Of a stretch of 8,140 bases of DNA, positions 1 through 6,371 are shown one piece after another. Position 1 is the first letter of the stretch, and each line of letters opens with the position of its first letter. Below the pieces are notes generated by a model that had not been told where the DNA came from, ran no database searches, and saw only the letters and a program-made list of their open reading frames with translations. Where the stretch lies: NCBI GenBank assembly GCA_002422795.1, contig DITJ01000006.1:1-8140 (forward strand). The letters run 5' to 3'. The stretch comes from Alphaproteobacteria bacterium UBA6187. GTDB lineage: Bacteria; Pseudomonadota; Alphaproteobacteria; Rickettsiales; UBA6187. Made by a program: the position numbers and the translations under genes.

Positions 1-797
1 GGCTTCCTGATGCGCACGTGCAGGCACCTACCGCAGGCTCGGTGATACTTGCAGGTATCCTATTGAAACTTGGTGGTTATGGCTTCTTGCGTTTAGCACT
101 CCCTATGTTACCGCTGGCAAGTGAGCATTTTGCCAATCTTGTTTTCACGCTTAGCGTAATTGCGGTGATATATACTTCACTTGTGGCGCTTATGCAGGAA
201 GATATGAAAAAGCTTATCGCTTATTCATCCGTTGCGCATATGGGTTTTGTTACTATAGGTGCATTTGCATTTAACAGACAAGGCATTGATGGCAGTATAT
301 TTGTGATGATAAGCCATGGGCTTGTATCTGCAGCATTATTCCTTTGCGTTGGTGTTTTATATGACCGCCTGCATACCAAGGAAATCGCCCAATATGGCGG
401 TGTTGTAGAAAGAATGCCGAAGTTCGCGGCAATATTTATGTTATTTACTATGGCATCAATCGGCCTGCCTGGAACCAGTGGATTTGTAGGCGAGTTGCTT
501 ACTATGGCGGGTAGTTACCAGGTGAGCAAGATTGTGGCGGTATTTGCTGCAACCGGGGTTATCCTTGGGGCTGCATATATGTTATGGCTGTATAAGCGCG
601 TTATGTTCGGCGAACTTACCAATAAGGAAATATTGAAGTTTAGTGATATTAGCCTGCGTGAAATAGCAATGTTCCTGCCGATAGTAATATTAGTTATAGT
701 TTTAGGTGTTTATCCTTCTATTATTTCTGATGTTACTGGGCCTTCGGTTGAGAACCTTATTGAGCAAATTAAGTCCGGGATTGGAGTGGAGAGATAG
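1..797 (+). CDS. nuoM: NADH-quinone oxidoreductase subunit M, 3' part (5' end outside window)
   Basis: This is a membrane antiporter-like subunit of respiratory complex I, one of the proton-channel subunits of the inner-membrane arm. The reading frame is open from the first full codon at position 3, which encodes LPDAHVQAPTAGS, the family's conserved loop. The GTG at 18 is therefore an internal valine and not the start. About 264 residues are visible, roughly the C-terminal half of a protein usually near 500 residues. Recognisable blocks are QEDMKKLIAYSSVAHMGF (channel lysines in a broken helix), SHGLVSAALFLCVGVLYDR, and GLPGTSGFVGEL followed by LWLYKRVMFGE. Several hydrophobic helices alternate with short loops. 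The TAG stop touches the ATG of nuoN, so the two genes are co-transcribed. Identity is close to certain; only the missing 5' half limits the annotation. Confidence 0.96.
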   Translation, partial: LPDAHVQAPTAGSVILAGILLKLGGYGFLRLALPMLPLASEHFANLVFTLSVIAVIYTSLVALMQEDMKKLIAYSSVAHMGFVTIGAFAFNRQGIDGSIFVMISHGLVSAALFLCVGVLYDRLHTKEIAQYGGVVERMPKFAAIFMLFTMASIGLPGTSGFVGELLTMAGSYQVSKIVAVFAATGVILGAAYMLWLYKRVMFGELTNKEILKFSDISLREIAMFLPIVILVIVLGVYPSIISDVTGPSVENLIEQIKSGIGVER

Positions 798-2246
798 ATG
801 GCTGAATTTATGGTTTCTGATTTACTAATGCTCCTGCCTGAAATTATCATACTTTGCGCAGCATTATTTTTATTGATTGGCGGGGCTTGTGCTGGTGATA
901 AATTCATGCCTGCAATAAGCAAACTTGCGATGCTGGCGATGTTGGCCTCCTTGAGCTTTGAAATATCCATTCCGCATGAAACATCCATAGTATTAGATGG
1001 TATGTTTATCAGCACTGGTTTCACCTCATTTGCCAAAATACTGATTTTAATTGGTTCATTCTTTTCCACTTTCCTTGCAATCGGTTATTATAAAAATAAC
1101 CCTAAATATATGGTGGCTGAATTCCCGGTGCTGATATTGCTTGCAACTGCTGGCATGATGTTCATGGTTTCATCTAACGATCTTCTTTCTTTATATATGT
1201 CCCTGGAATTGCAGAGTTTGGCGCTGTATGTACTGGCGGGGCTTCATAAAAATAATATTAAATCATCTGAGGCGGGGCTTAAATATTTTATGCTTGGTGC
1301 GCTAGCTTCAGGCATAATGTTATATGGTGCGTCGCTGGTTTATGGCTTCTCCGGCACTACTAACTTTGCGAAACTAGCTGACTTATATACGCAAGGCGGG
1401 GTGCTGCCTGTTGGTGTATTGGTTGGTTTGGTTATGGTGATAATCGGCCTGTGCTTTAAAGTTTCTGCCGCGCCTTTCCATATGTGGACACCGGATGTTT
1501 ATGAAGGTGCGCCTGTGGCTGTTACAGGCTTTTTTGCAGTTTCCCCAAAAATTGCGGCAGTTTGCTTGTTTGTGAGTGTGTTATCTTATCCGTTTGCGCT
1601 TTTAGCCGGGCAGTGGCAGCAGGTTATTATTCTGGTTTCAGCATTATCCATGATAGTTGGTGCATTCGGCGCACTTCGCCAAAGCAATATAAAAAGGCTT
1701 ATGGCATATAGCTCAATTGGCCATGTGGGTTATATATTAGTGGGTCTGGCTGCTGCAAATTCTGAAGGCGTGCGCGGGATATTAATTTATATATTCATTT
1801 ACATGACCATGACCATCGGCATGTTTGCCTGCATAATGATGGTGAAATCCAAGGAAGAATCATCTGAAGATATTTATGCTTTTTCCGGCCTTGCTAAAAC
1901 CAGGCCTATGCTGGCTATGGCGATTGCGATAATATTATTTTCAATGGCAGGTATTCCGCCATTTGCCGGGTTCTTCGGCAAATTCTTTGTGTTTATGGCC
2001 GCGGTGAAGGCTGGTTTATACGGCCTTGCTGTTATCGGGGTGCTTTCAAGTGTAGTGGCGGCATTCTATTACTTGCGCATTATAAAAATAATGTATTTTG
2101 ATGAGGCAGGCAGTCCACTAGAGCGTGATTTAGCTTATGAGCTGAAAATAGTGGCGGTTATATCTGCTGTATTTAATTTACTGTTCTTTATATCATTTAC
2201 ACCTGTAGTTAATGCGGCTGCGAAGGCGGCAGGGGTGTTTTTCTAA
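798..2246 (+). CDS. nuoN: NADH-quinone oxidoreductase subunit N
   Basis: This is a complete 482-residue antiporter-like proton-channel subunit of complex I in the inner membrane, of normal family length. The ATG follows the nuoM stop with no gap, and GGAGAG at 788-793 inside the nuoM end is the ribosome binding site. Another Met lies four codons in, but the first has the better spacing. The polar residues that form the proton path in this family are present: Glu137 in SLELQS, Lys162 in GLKYF, Lys221 in FKVSAAPFHMW, Lys251 in SPKIAA and Lys395 in FFGKFF. The segment QSNIKRLMAYSSIGHVGY (295-312) is the family signature. The whole protein is strongly hydrophobic with about fourteen possible helices. 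It is normally the last nuo gene. No clear intrinsic terminator follows before the next promoter. Confidence 0.97.
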   Translation: MAEFMVSDLLMLLPEIIILCAALFLLIGGACAGDKFMPAISKLAMLAMLASLSFEISIPHETSIVLDGMFISTGFTSFAKILILIGSFFSTFLAIGYYKNNPKYMVAEFPVLILLATAGMMFMVSSNDLLSLYMSLELQSLALYVLAGLHKNNIKSSEAGLKYFMLGALASGIMLYGASLVYGFSGTTNFAKLADLYTQGGVLPVGVLVGLVMVIIGLCFKVSAAPFHMWTPDVYEGAPVAVTGFFAVSPKIAAVCLFVSVLSYPFALLAGQWQQVIILVSALSMIVGAFGALRQSNIKRLMAYSSIGHVGYILVGLAAANSEGVRGILIYIFIYMTMTIGMFACIMMVKSKEESSEDIYAFSGLAKTRPMLAMAIAIILFSMAGIPPFAGFFGKFFVFMAAVKAGLYGLAVIGVLSSVVAAFYYLRIIKIMYFDEAGSPLERDLAYELKIVAVISAVFNLLFFISFTPVVNAAAKAAGVFF

Positions 2247-2276
2247 AAATATTGTGCAAAGGTTTTCAAAATACAA

Positions 2277-2305
2277 TTGACATGCGAATAATTCTTAATT
2301 ATAGA
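2277..2305 (+). promoter_or_regulatory. Candidate sigma70-type promoter of the TonB receptor gene
   Basis: A perfect -35 hexamer TTGACA (2277-2282) is followed after exactly 17 bp by TATAGA (2300-2305), a 4/6 match to the -10 consensus. Transcription would begin near 2311-2313, giving a leader of about 40 nt. This is the only good promoter in the 92-bp gap after nuoN, and it shows that the receptor has its own transcription unit. The first iron-box-like repeat occupies the spacer between the hexamers. Confidence 0.6.
2282..2297 (+). promoter_or_regulatory. Iron-responsive operator candidate, copy 1 (Fur/Irr-like)
   Basis: The 16-bp sequence ATGCGAATAATTCTTA contains the dyad GAAT-A-ATTC (2286-2294). 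It lies between the -35 and -10 hexamers of the receptor promoter, so a bound protein would block RNA polymerase. The GAAnnnTTC core resembles the Irr (iron control element) half-sites known in alphaproteobacteria, while the AATAATTCTTATT flavour also resembles Fur boxes. The sequence does not decide which regulator binds. Confidence 0.5.
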
Positions 2306-2320
2306 TGCGAATAATTCTTA
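2305..2320 (+). promoter_or_regulatory. Iron-responsive operator candidate, copy 2
   Basis: This is an exact second copy of the 16-bp element, 23 bp downstream of the first. The dyad core GAATAATTC lies at 2309-2317. It starts at the last base of the -10 hexamer and covers the expected transcription start. The right flank extends it to a longer dyad, AATAAT (2310-2315) with ATTATT (2320-2325) across four bases, which looks more Fur-like than copy 1. Two same-face sites about two helical turns apart suggest cooperative binding. Confidence 0.5.
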
Positions 2321-2350
2321 TTATTAAAGTGTATCTAAATGGAATTTTGT

Positions 2351-4492
2351 ATGTCTAAAAATTATTCTTTTATAAAGATTTTATCTCGTCGTAATCTTTT
2401 GATTTCTACAGCAATTATACTTGTTTCTGCTGCTACTGATGCAAAAGAGCCTAACTTTAATGAAGCTACTAAGTTGCCTCAAGTTACAGTTGAAGCCACA
2501 GTGATACCAAATGCTGGTGAAGTTGATGGTTACAAGACTGGGGTTAGCCGCAGTTCGACTCGCACAGACACACCTCTACTTGATATACCACAATCAATTT
2601 CCGTAGTAACGCAAGATCAGATTCAGGATCAGAATATAAAGAGCATTAGCGAGGCGGTCAGATATGTTCCGGGCGTCTCAATCCATCAGGGTGAAAACAA
2701 CCGTGACCAGATAACCATTCGCGGAAACAACACAACAGCTGACTTCTTCATTGATGGCGCGCGCGATGATGCACAATATTTCCGCGATTTATATAATATA
2801 GAGCGCCTTGAGGTTCTTAAAGGATCTAACGCTATAGCATTTGGACGCGGAGGTAGCGGCGGCGTTATAAACCGCGTATCAAAAACAGCGGATGGAGAAC
2901 GCGTACGTCAAATTACTCTATCGGGTGGTTCGTTTGCAAACAAACGTGTTCAGACCGATATCGGTGACAAAATTAACGATAAAGTATCTCTGCGCCTTAA
3001 CAGCATGATTGAAGATACCGAAACTTTCCGCCAATACGGCAACCTGCAACGTTATGGTATCAATCCTACAGCTACGTTTAATATCAACGATGATACCAAG
3101 GTTGAGGCGGGGTATGAGCATTTCCATGATGAGCGGTTTAATGACCGTGGTATACCATCACATAACGGCTATGCGTTCTACACAGATCCCAAAACATTCT
3201 TTGGAAATCCGGAGCAAAATGTTTCAGATGCTACCATTAACTCAGGATATGCTATCATAACGCACGAATTCACAGAAGATACACAGTTGCGGAACTACAC
3301 ACGCTATACTGATAATTCTAAATTCTATCAGAACGTATATGCGTCAAGTGCGGTAAATTCCTCAGGTGATTTGACTATCTCTGGTTATAACAATTCTGTC
3401 GAACGCGGTAATTTTACCAACCAGACTGATGTGACTAAGAAGTTTGAAACCGGCTCACTCAAGCACACTGCATTGGTCGGTATGGAAGTAACGAGGCAGG
3501 ATTCAGAAACTTTCCGTAATACCGCCTTCTTTAACGACACAACAACCTCAGTGACTGTTCCGGCAAGTAATCCTATTACTACAGATCCCATTACTTACAG
3601 GCAGTCTTCAAGTGATGCGGATAATAGTTCTGAGGTTCGCGTTTACGCAGGATATATTCAAGATCAAATAGATATAAACAAATATGTTCAAGTTATTGGT
3701 GGTCTGCGTTTAGATAGCTTTGAAATCGACTATCACAATAACCGTAATGGGACTGATTTAAGCCGTACGGATAACTTGGTATCACCACGTTTGGGTGTTA
3801 TACTAAAACCACGTGAGGATGTTTCGGTTTATGGAAGTTACAGTGTAAGCTACTTGCCTAGCTCTGGAGATCAATTCTCGACTTTAACGGCGCAGACTGA
3901 AGGTTTAAAACCGGAGCACCTTGAGAACCATGAAATTGGTACGAAGTGGGATATAAATCCGTCATTGAATGTATCGGCTGCTATTTACCAGCTTGATCGT
4001 ACCAATACAAGCGCCACTGACCCTAATGACCCTACAAGACTTGTTTCTACGGGAGCATCACGTACCCGTGGTGTTGAATTCGGAGCAACCGGAAAAATCA
4101 CTGATAAATGGCAGATTATTGGTGCTTATGCATTTCAGGATGCTGAAATCACAAAAACAACAACTGCAGCAGCTTCCGGCGCAAAAGTTGCTCTAGTGCC
4201 ACAAACCATAGTGTCGATCTGGAATAAATATGATTTCACGGAAAAATGGGCTGCTGCAATTGGTGTTATTAACCAATCTGACCAATACGCAGCTGTTGAT
4301 AACACGGTAAGGCTAAAAGGTTTTACACGGTTTGATGGTGCGGCTTTCTATAACATAACTCCAGACTATCGTCTCCAATTGAATGTCGAAAACATTCTGG
4401 ACAGGGAGTATATTGAGACTGCGCATAATAACAATAATATACAGCCTGGCTCTCCCCAGAGATTTATTTTGTCACTAACAGCAAACTTCTAA
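2351..4492 (+). CDS. TonB-dependent outer-membrane siderophore receptor
   Basis: This is a 713-residue outer-membrane gated barrel that imports a ferric siderophore using TonB-ExbBD energy. I chose the ATG at 2351 because GGA at 2341-2343 sits seven bases upstream. An in-frame ATG at 2339 would add four residues (MEFC) but has no clear ribosome binding site. Residues 1-31 are a signal peptide: a basic start, a hydrophobic stretch LLISTAIILVSA, and likely cleavage after ATDA. LPQVTVEA (42-49) fits a TonB box. The plug domain spans about 75-180 and includes DIPQSISVVTQDQI, FFIDGARDDAQYFRDLYNIERLEVLKG and GRGGSGGVINRVSK. The rest is a beta barrel ending in NVENILDREYIETAHNNN and a terminal Phe, the usual assembly signal. 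The plug wording is closest to the Fiu/FhuA-like siderophore receptor group, with catecholate as one possible ligand, but the substrate cannot be fixed by reading. Tandem iron-box-like repeats upstream support iron repression. Confidence 0.93.
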   Translation: MSKNYSFIKILSRRNLLISTAIILVSAATDAKEPNFNEATKLPQVTVEATVIPNAGEVDGYKTGVSRSSTRTDTPLLDIPQSISVVTQDQIQDQNIKSISEAVRYVPGVSIHQGENNRDQITIRGNNTTADFFIDGARDDAQYFRDLYNIERLEVLKGSNAIAFGRGGSGGVINRVSKTADGERVRQITLSGGSFANKRVQTDIGDKINDKVSLRLNSMIEDTETFRQYGNLQRYGINPTATFNINDDTKVEAGYEHFHDERFNDRGIPSHNGYAFYTDPKTFFGNPEQNVSDATINSGYAIITHEFTEDTQLRNYTRYTDNSKFYQNVYASSAVNSSGDLTISGYNNSVERGNFTNQTDVTKKFETGSLKHTALVGMEVTRQDSETFRNTAFFNDTTTSVTVPASNPITTDPITYRQSSSDADNSSEVRVYAGYIQDQIDINKYVQVIGGLRLDSFEIDYHNNRNGTDLSRTDNLVSPRLGVILKPREDVSVYGSYSVSYLPSSGDQFSTLTAQTEGLKPEHLENHEIGTKWDINPSLNVSAAIYQLDRTNTSATDPNDPTRLVSTGASRTRGVEFGATGKITDKWQIIGAYAFQDAEITKTTTAAASGAKVALVPQTIVSIWNKYDFTEKWAAAIGVINQSDQYAAVDNTVRLKGFTRFDGAAFYNITPDYRLQLNVENILDREYIETAHNNNNIQPGSPQRFILSLTANF

Positions 4493-4498
4493 CAATTA

Positions 4499-4549
4499 AA
4501 GGTTCGAGACTAACGGAAAATGGACTTCAATTTCCTATTCTCGAACCTT
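4499..4549 (+). terminator. Hairpin after the siderophore receptor gene, possible terminator
   Basis: An 11-bp perfect inverted repeat, AAGGTTCGAGA (4499-4509) with TCTCGAACCTT (4539-4549), begins six bases after the receptor stop. Inside the loop a second stem, GGAAA (4515-4519) with TTTCC (4531-4535), extends the structure. The hairpin is followed by GTTATACC and not a run of T, so it is a poor classical intrinsic terminator. It may instead stabilise the mRNA 3' end. Confidence 0.5.
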
Positions 4550-4563
4550 GTTATACCAATTCC

Positions 4564-4605
4564 ATAGGGTGGGATGCCGACCGACAGGTTTGCATCCTTC
4601 CCTGT
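4564..4605. other. Second intergenic hairpin between receptor and serC, function unknown
   Basis: AGGG (4566-4569) and GGATGC (4572-4577) pair with GCATCC (4592-4597) and CCCT (4600-4603) across a 14-base loop, with a small 2x2 internal loop holding one G-T wobble. This is much more GC-rich than the surrounding DNA. It lies upstream of the likely serC promoter, so it is unlikely to be part of the serC leader unless another promoter exists further up. No T-run follows on the + strand. Nothing else in 4493-4650 looks coding. Confidence 0.35.
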
Positions 4606-4657
4606 AGTTAATATACAATTTCATTTTAAAGCACACAAATCCAAAAAATATTTCCTC

Positions 4658-4684
4658 TTGCAAACAATTTCCAAAACCTATAAT
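4658..4684 (+). promoter_or_regulatory. Candidate serC promoter
   Basis: A perfect -10 hexamer TATAAT lies at 4679-4684. A plausible -35, TTGCAA (4658-4663), stands only 15 bp upstream, which is shorter than ideal. Transcription would start near 4691, leaving a leader of about 40 nt. The expected start coincides with a 5-bp inverted repeat, TTACA-ttt-TGTAA (4691-4703), which could be an operator or a small leader hairpin. Confidence 0.45.
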
Positions 4685-4731
4685 AAAAACTTACATTTTG
4701 TAACATAGAATTTAGAACAGGAATATACTCT

Positions 4732-5889
4732 ATGAAACCTACCCAAAAGCCAGGCAATGCCTGCTTCTCCTCCGGCCCGTGCGCAAAACGTCCAGGTTGG
4801 AATCTTGAATCCCTTGCAAATGCTGCCGTTGGCAGGTCGCACCGCGCTAAAATAGGCAAGGAAAAACTTAAAGAAACAATCGATAGAACCCGCGCTATAC
4901 TTGGCATTCCAGCTGATTACCGCATCGGTATCGTTCCAGCATCAGATACCGGCGCTGTTGAAATGGCGCTATGGAGCCTGCTTGGGCCACGCGGTGTTGA
5001 TGTACTACACTGGGAAAGCTTCGGCTCAGGCTGGGCAACTGAAATAGTAAAACAGCTTAAACTCCCGAATGTAAATTCCTATAAAGCTGAATATGGACAA
5101 TTGCCTGATTTATCTAAAGTGAATTTTGCTAATGATGTGGTTTTCACATGGAACGGTACAACTTCAGGCGTAAAAGTACCGAATGGCGACTGGATTTCCG
5201 CAAACCGCGAAGGCTTAACAATCTGTGATGCTACCAGCGCAGTATTTGCAATGGAAATGCCGTGGGATAAGTTGGACGTTACCACCTGGTCATGGCAGAA
5301 AGTTATGGGCGGAGAAGGTGCGCATGGCATGATTGTGCTATCACCTCGCGCTGTAGCCAGGCTTGAATCTTATACTCCTTCTTGGCCTATGCCAAAAATT
5401 TTCACCCTTACTAAGGGCGGCAAACTTATTGAAGGTATTTTTGAAGGCGAAACTATCAACACACCTTCAATGATTGCTGTGGAAGATGCGCTTGATGGCC
5501 TGCGTTGGGCTGAATCAATTGGCGGACTGCCTGCCCTTATAAAGCGTTCTGATGCTAACTTGCAGGCTGTAAAAGAATGGGTAGCAAAAACTCCTTGGGT
5601 TGATTTCCTTGCTGAAGTGCCGGAAACCATTTCCAACACTTCTATCTGCCTGAAAATAGTTGATCCTGCATATAATCTACTTTCAAAAGACGAACAGGAA
5701 GCTAAAGCAAAAGAAATAGTATCATTACTTGGCAAAGAAAAAGCCGCATTCGATATCGGTTCTTACCGCGATGCTCCAACTGGCCTTAGAATTTGGGGCG
5801 GTGCAACTGTTGAAACCTCTGATATGCAAGCGATACTTCCTTGGCTTGACTGGGCTTGGAATGAAGTAAAAATGAAAAATGAAAAATGA
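4732..5889 (+). CDS. serC: Phosphoserine aminotransferase
   Basis: This cytosolic PLP enzyme converts 3-phosphohydroxypyruvate and glutamate to phosphoserine and 2-oxoglutarate, the second step of serine synthesis. It also serves pyridoxine synthesis in many proteobacteria. The 385 residues match the form found in alphaproteobacteria and Methanosarcina: the N-terminal block NACFSSGPCAKRPGW, GRSHRAK, PASDTGAVEMALWSLLG, ICDATSAVFAMEMPW with Asp166 (expected to contact the PLP ring nitrogen), and the WSWQK motif with Lys190 as the predicted Schiff-base lysine. NTPSMIAVEDAL (243-254) is also conserved. AGGA at 4719-4722 is a good ribosome binding site for the ATG. The last residues, KMKNEK, and the TGA stop are encoded inside the left inverted repeat of the following element, so the native C-terminal end was probably replaced. 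The core fold appears intact. Confidence 0.96.
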   Translation: MKPTQKPGNACFSSGPCAKRPGWNLESLANAAVGRSHRAKIGKEKLKETIDRTRAILGIPADYRIGIVPASDTGAVEMALWSLLGPRGVDVLHWESFGSGWATEIVKQLKLPNVNSYKAEYGQLPDLSKVNFANDVVFTWNGTTSGVKVPNGDWISANREGLTICDATSAVFAMEMPWDKLDVTTWSWQKVMGGEGAHGMIVLSPRAVARLESYTPSWPMPKIFTLTKGGKLIEGIFEGETINTPSMIAVEDALDGLRWAESIGGLPALIKRSDANLQAVKEWVAKTPWVDFLAEVPETISNTSICLKIVDPAYNLLSKDEQEAKAKEIVSLLGKEKAAFDIGSYRDAPTGLRIWGGATVETSDMQAILPWLDWAWNEVKMKNEK

Positions 5890-5900
5890 AAAATTTAAGA
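5868..5900 (+). repeat. Left inverted repeat of the IVS-like element (7-bp tandem unit)
   Basis: Three complete AAAAATG units (5868-5874, 5875-5881, 5882-5888) and a partial fourth are followed by TTTAAGA. The arm overlaps the last codons and stop of serC. Its reverse complement is found at 6322-6354 with one mismatch. It can also fold locally: 5875-5888 pairs with 5915-5928 at 13 of 14 positions, and TTTAAG (5894-5899) pairs with CTTAAA (5905-5910). Confidence 0.9.
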
Positions 5901-5946
5901 TTAACTTAAATACACATTTTACATTTTTAATTTACTTTCTATTTTT

Positions 5947-6300
5947 ATGAATAATGATTTAAAGGCAAGAACAAAGAAATTTGCTTTGAGAATAATTAAA
6001 TTAGTAGATTCCCTTCCCAAAACAACGTCTGGCTATAATATAGGGAAACAAATACTAAGGTCTGGCACTTCGGTTGGAGCCAATTATAGGGCGGCTTGTT
6101 TAGGTAGATCGAAAGCAGAGTTTATAGCAAAACTCTGTATTACTGCCGAAGAAGCCGATGAGTGCTGTTATTGGCTGGAATTGATTATAGAAAGTGAATT
6201 ACTTCAAAAAAATATGGTTGAATCCTTACATAAAGAAGCAACTGAATTAACAGCAATTTTTGTCTCATCCCTTAAAACATCTAAAGCAAATAAAGTATAA
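5947..6300 (+). CDS. Four-helix-bundle protein of the 23S rRNA intervening-sequence (IVP) family
   Basis: This is a 117-residue, helix-rich, soluble protein. Diagnostic blocks are FALRIIKLVDSLP (12-24), IGKQILRSGTSVGANYRAA (32-50), GRSKAEFIAKLCITAEEADECCYWLELI (53-80), and a final helix rich in Glu and Leu (about 88-110). These four amphipathic stretches are the family's four helices, and the length is typical. The family was first noticed in genes carried inside 23S rRNA intervening sequences; its biochemical role is not settled, and binding RNA or ribosomal components is a guess. The gene sits alone inside the inverted-repeat element. The 20 bases before the ATG are pyrimidine-rich, with no Shine-Dalgarno sequence, so translation is probably weak or uses another mode. 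AT content is higher than in serC and serA, consistent with a foreign origin. Confidence 0.88.
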   Translation: MNNDLKARTKKFALRIIKLVDSLPKTTSGYNIGKQILRSGTSVGANYRAACLGRSKAEFIAKLCITAEEADECCYWLELIIESELLQKNMVESLHKEATELTAIFVSSLKTSKANKV

Positions 6301-6321
6301 ATAAAAAACTAAAGATATTAT

Positions 6322-6354
6322 TCTTTAATTTTTCATTTTTCATTTTTCATTTTT
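6322..6354 (-). repeat. Right inverted repeat of the IVS-like element
   Basis: Read on the minus strand, this arm gives three AAAAATG units and a partial fourth followed by TTAAAGA, the mirror of the left arm except for one base near the inner end. It lies 17 bases upstream of the serA ATG, close to that gene's ribosome binding site. The inner part can fold locally as TAAAGA (6310-6315) with TCTTTA (6322-6327), followed by T-rich sequence, so it might also act as a weak intrinsic terminator for the small gene. Confidence 0.88.
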
Positions 6355-6371
6355 AATTAATAGGTTTAGTT

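Larger units (their letters stand above)
5868..6354 (+). mobile_element. IVS-like element: inverted-repeat-bounded four-helix-bundle gene between serC and serA
   Basis: A 487-bp unit is bounded by 33-bp inverted repeats that match at 32 of 33 positions and encloses a single gene of the 23S rRNA intervening-sequence protein family. Both arms begin with nearly four copies of a 7-bp unit, AAAAATG, read inward. The layout matches intervening sequences found in fragmented 23S rRNA genes (terminal stem plus IVP gene). Here the unit separates two serine-biosynthesis genes that are commonly adjacent. No transposase is present and no clear target-site duplication is visible. Movement is inferred from the architecture and not shown. 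Confidence 0.6.

Noticed and set aside
18..20. GTG as the start of the first gene
   Set aside because: The frame is open upstream to the window edge and the codons before it encode LPDAH, a conserved NuoM loop. It is an internal valine.
710..1069. Minus-strand reading frame of 119 residues across the nuoM-nuoN junction
   Set aside because: It is antisense to two certain genes, shows no family motif and has no ribosome binding site or promoter. It is a shadow frame.
2251..2277. ATTGT/ACAAT dyad after nuoN as a terminator
   Set aside because: Only five base pairs around a 17-base loop, AT-rich, with no T-run. It is too weak to call.
2339..2350. ATG at 2339 as the receptor start
   Set aside because: It lacks a Shine-Dalgarno sequence, while the ATG at 2351 has GGA at the right distance and still gives a good signal peptide. 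The upstream start cannot be excluded.
4626..4907. Minus-strand reading frame covering the serC promoter and 5' end
   Set aside because: Its product has no recognisable motif and overlaps the conserved SerC N-terminus. The serC reading explains the region.
5370..5735. Minus-strand reading frame of 121 residues inside serC
   Set aside because: Low-complexity serine-rich product fully antisense to conserved serC codons. It is a shadow frame, as are the smaller ones within the receptor and serA.
5868..5894. AAAAATG tandem units as a phase-variation tract in serC
   Set aside because: A 7-bp unit would shift frame, but only the last residues would change. The same units occur mirrored at 6322-6354, so they belong to the inserted element's arms.
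5868..6354. CRISPR array or toxin-antitoxin cassette
   Set aside because: The 7-bp units are contiguous without spacers and there is only one small gene, which matches the IVP family. No partner gene is present.
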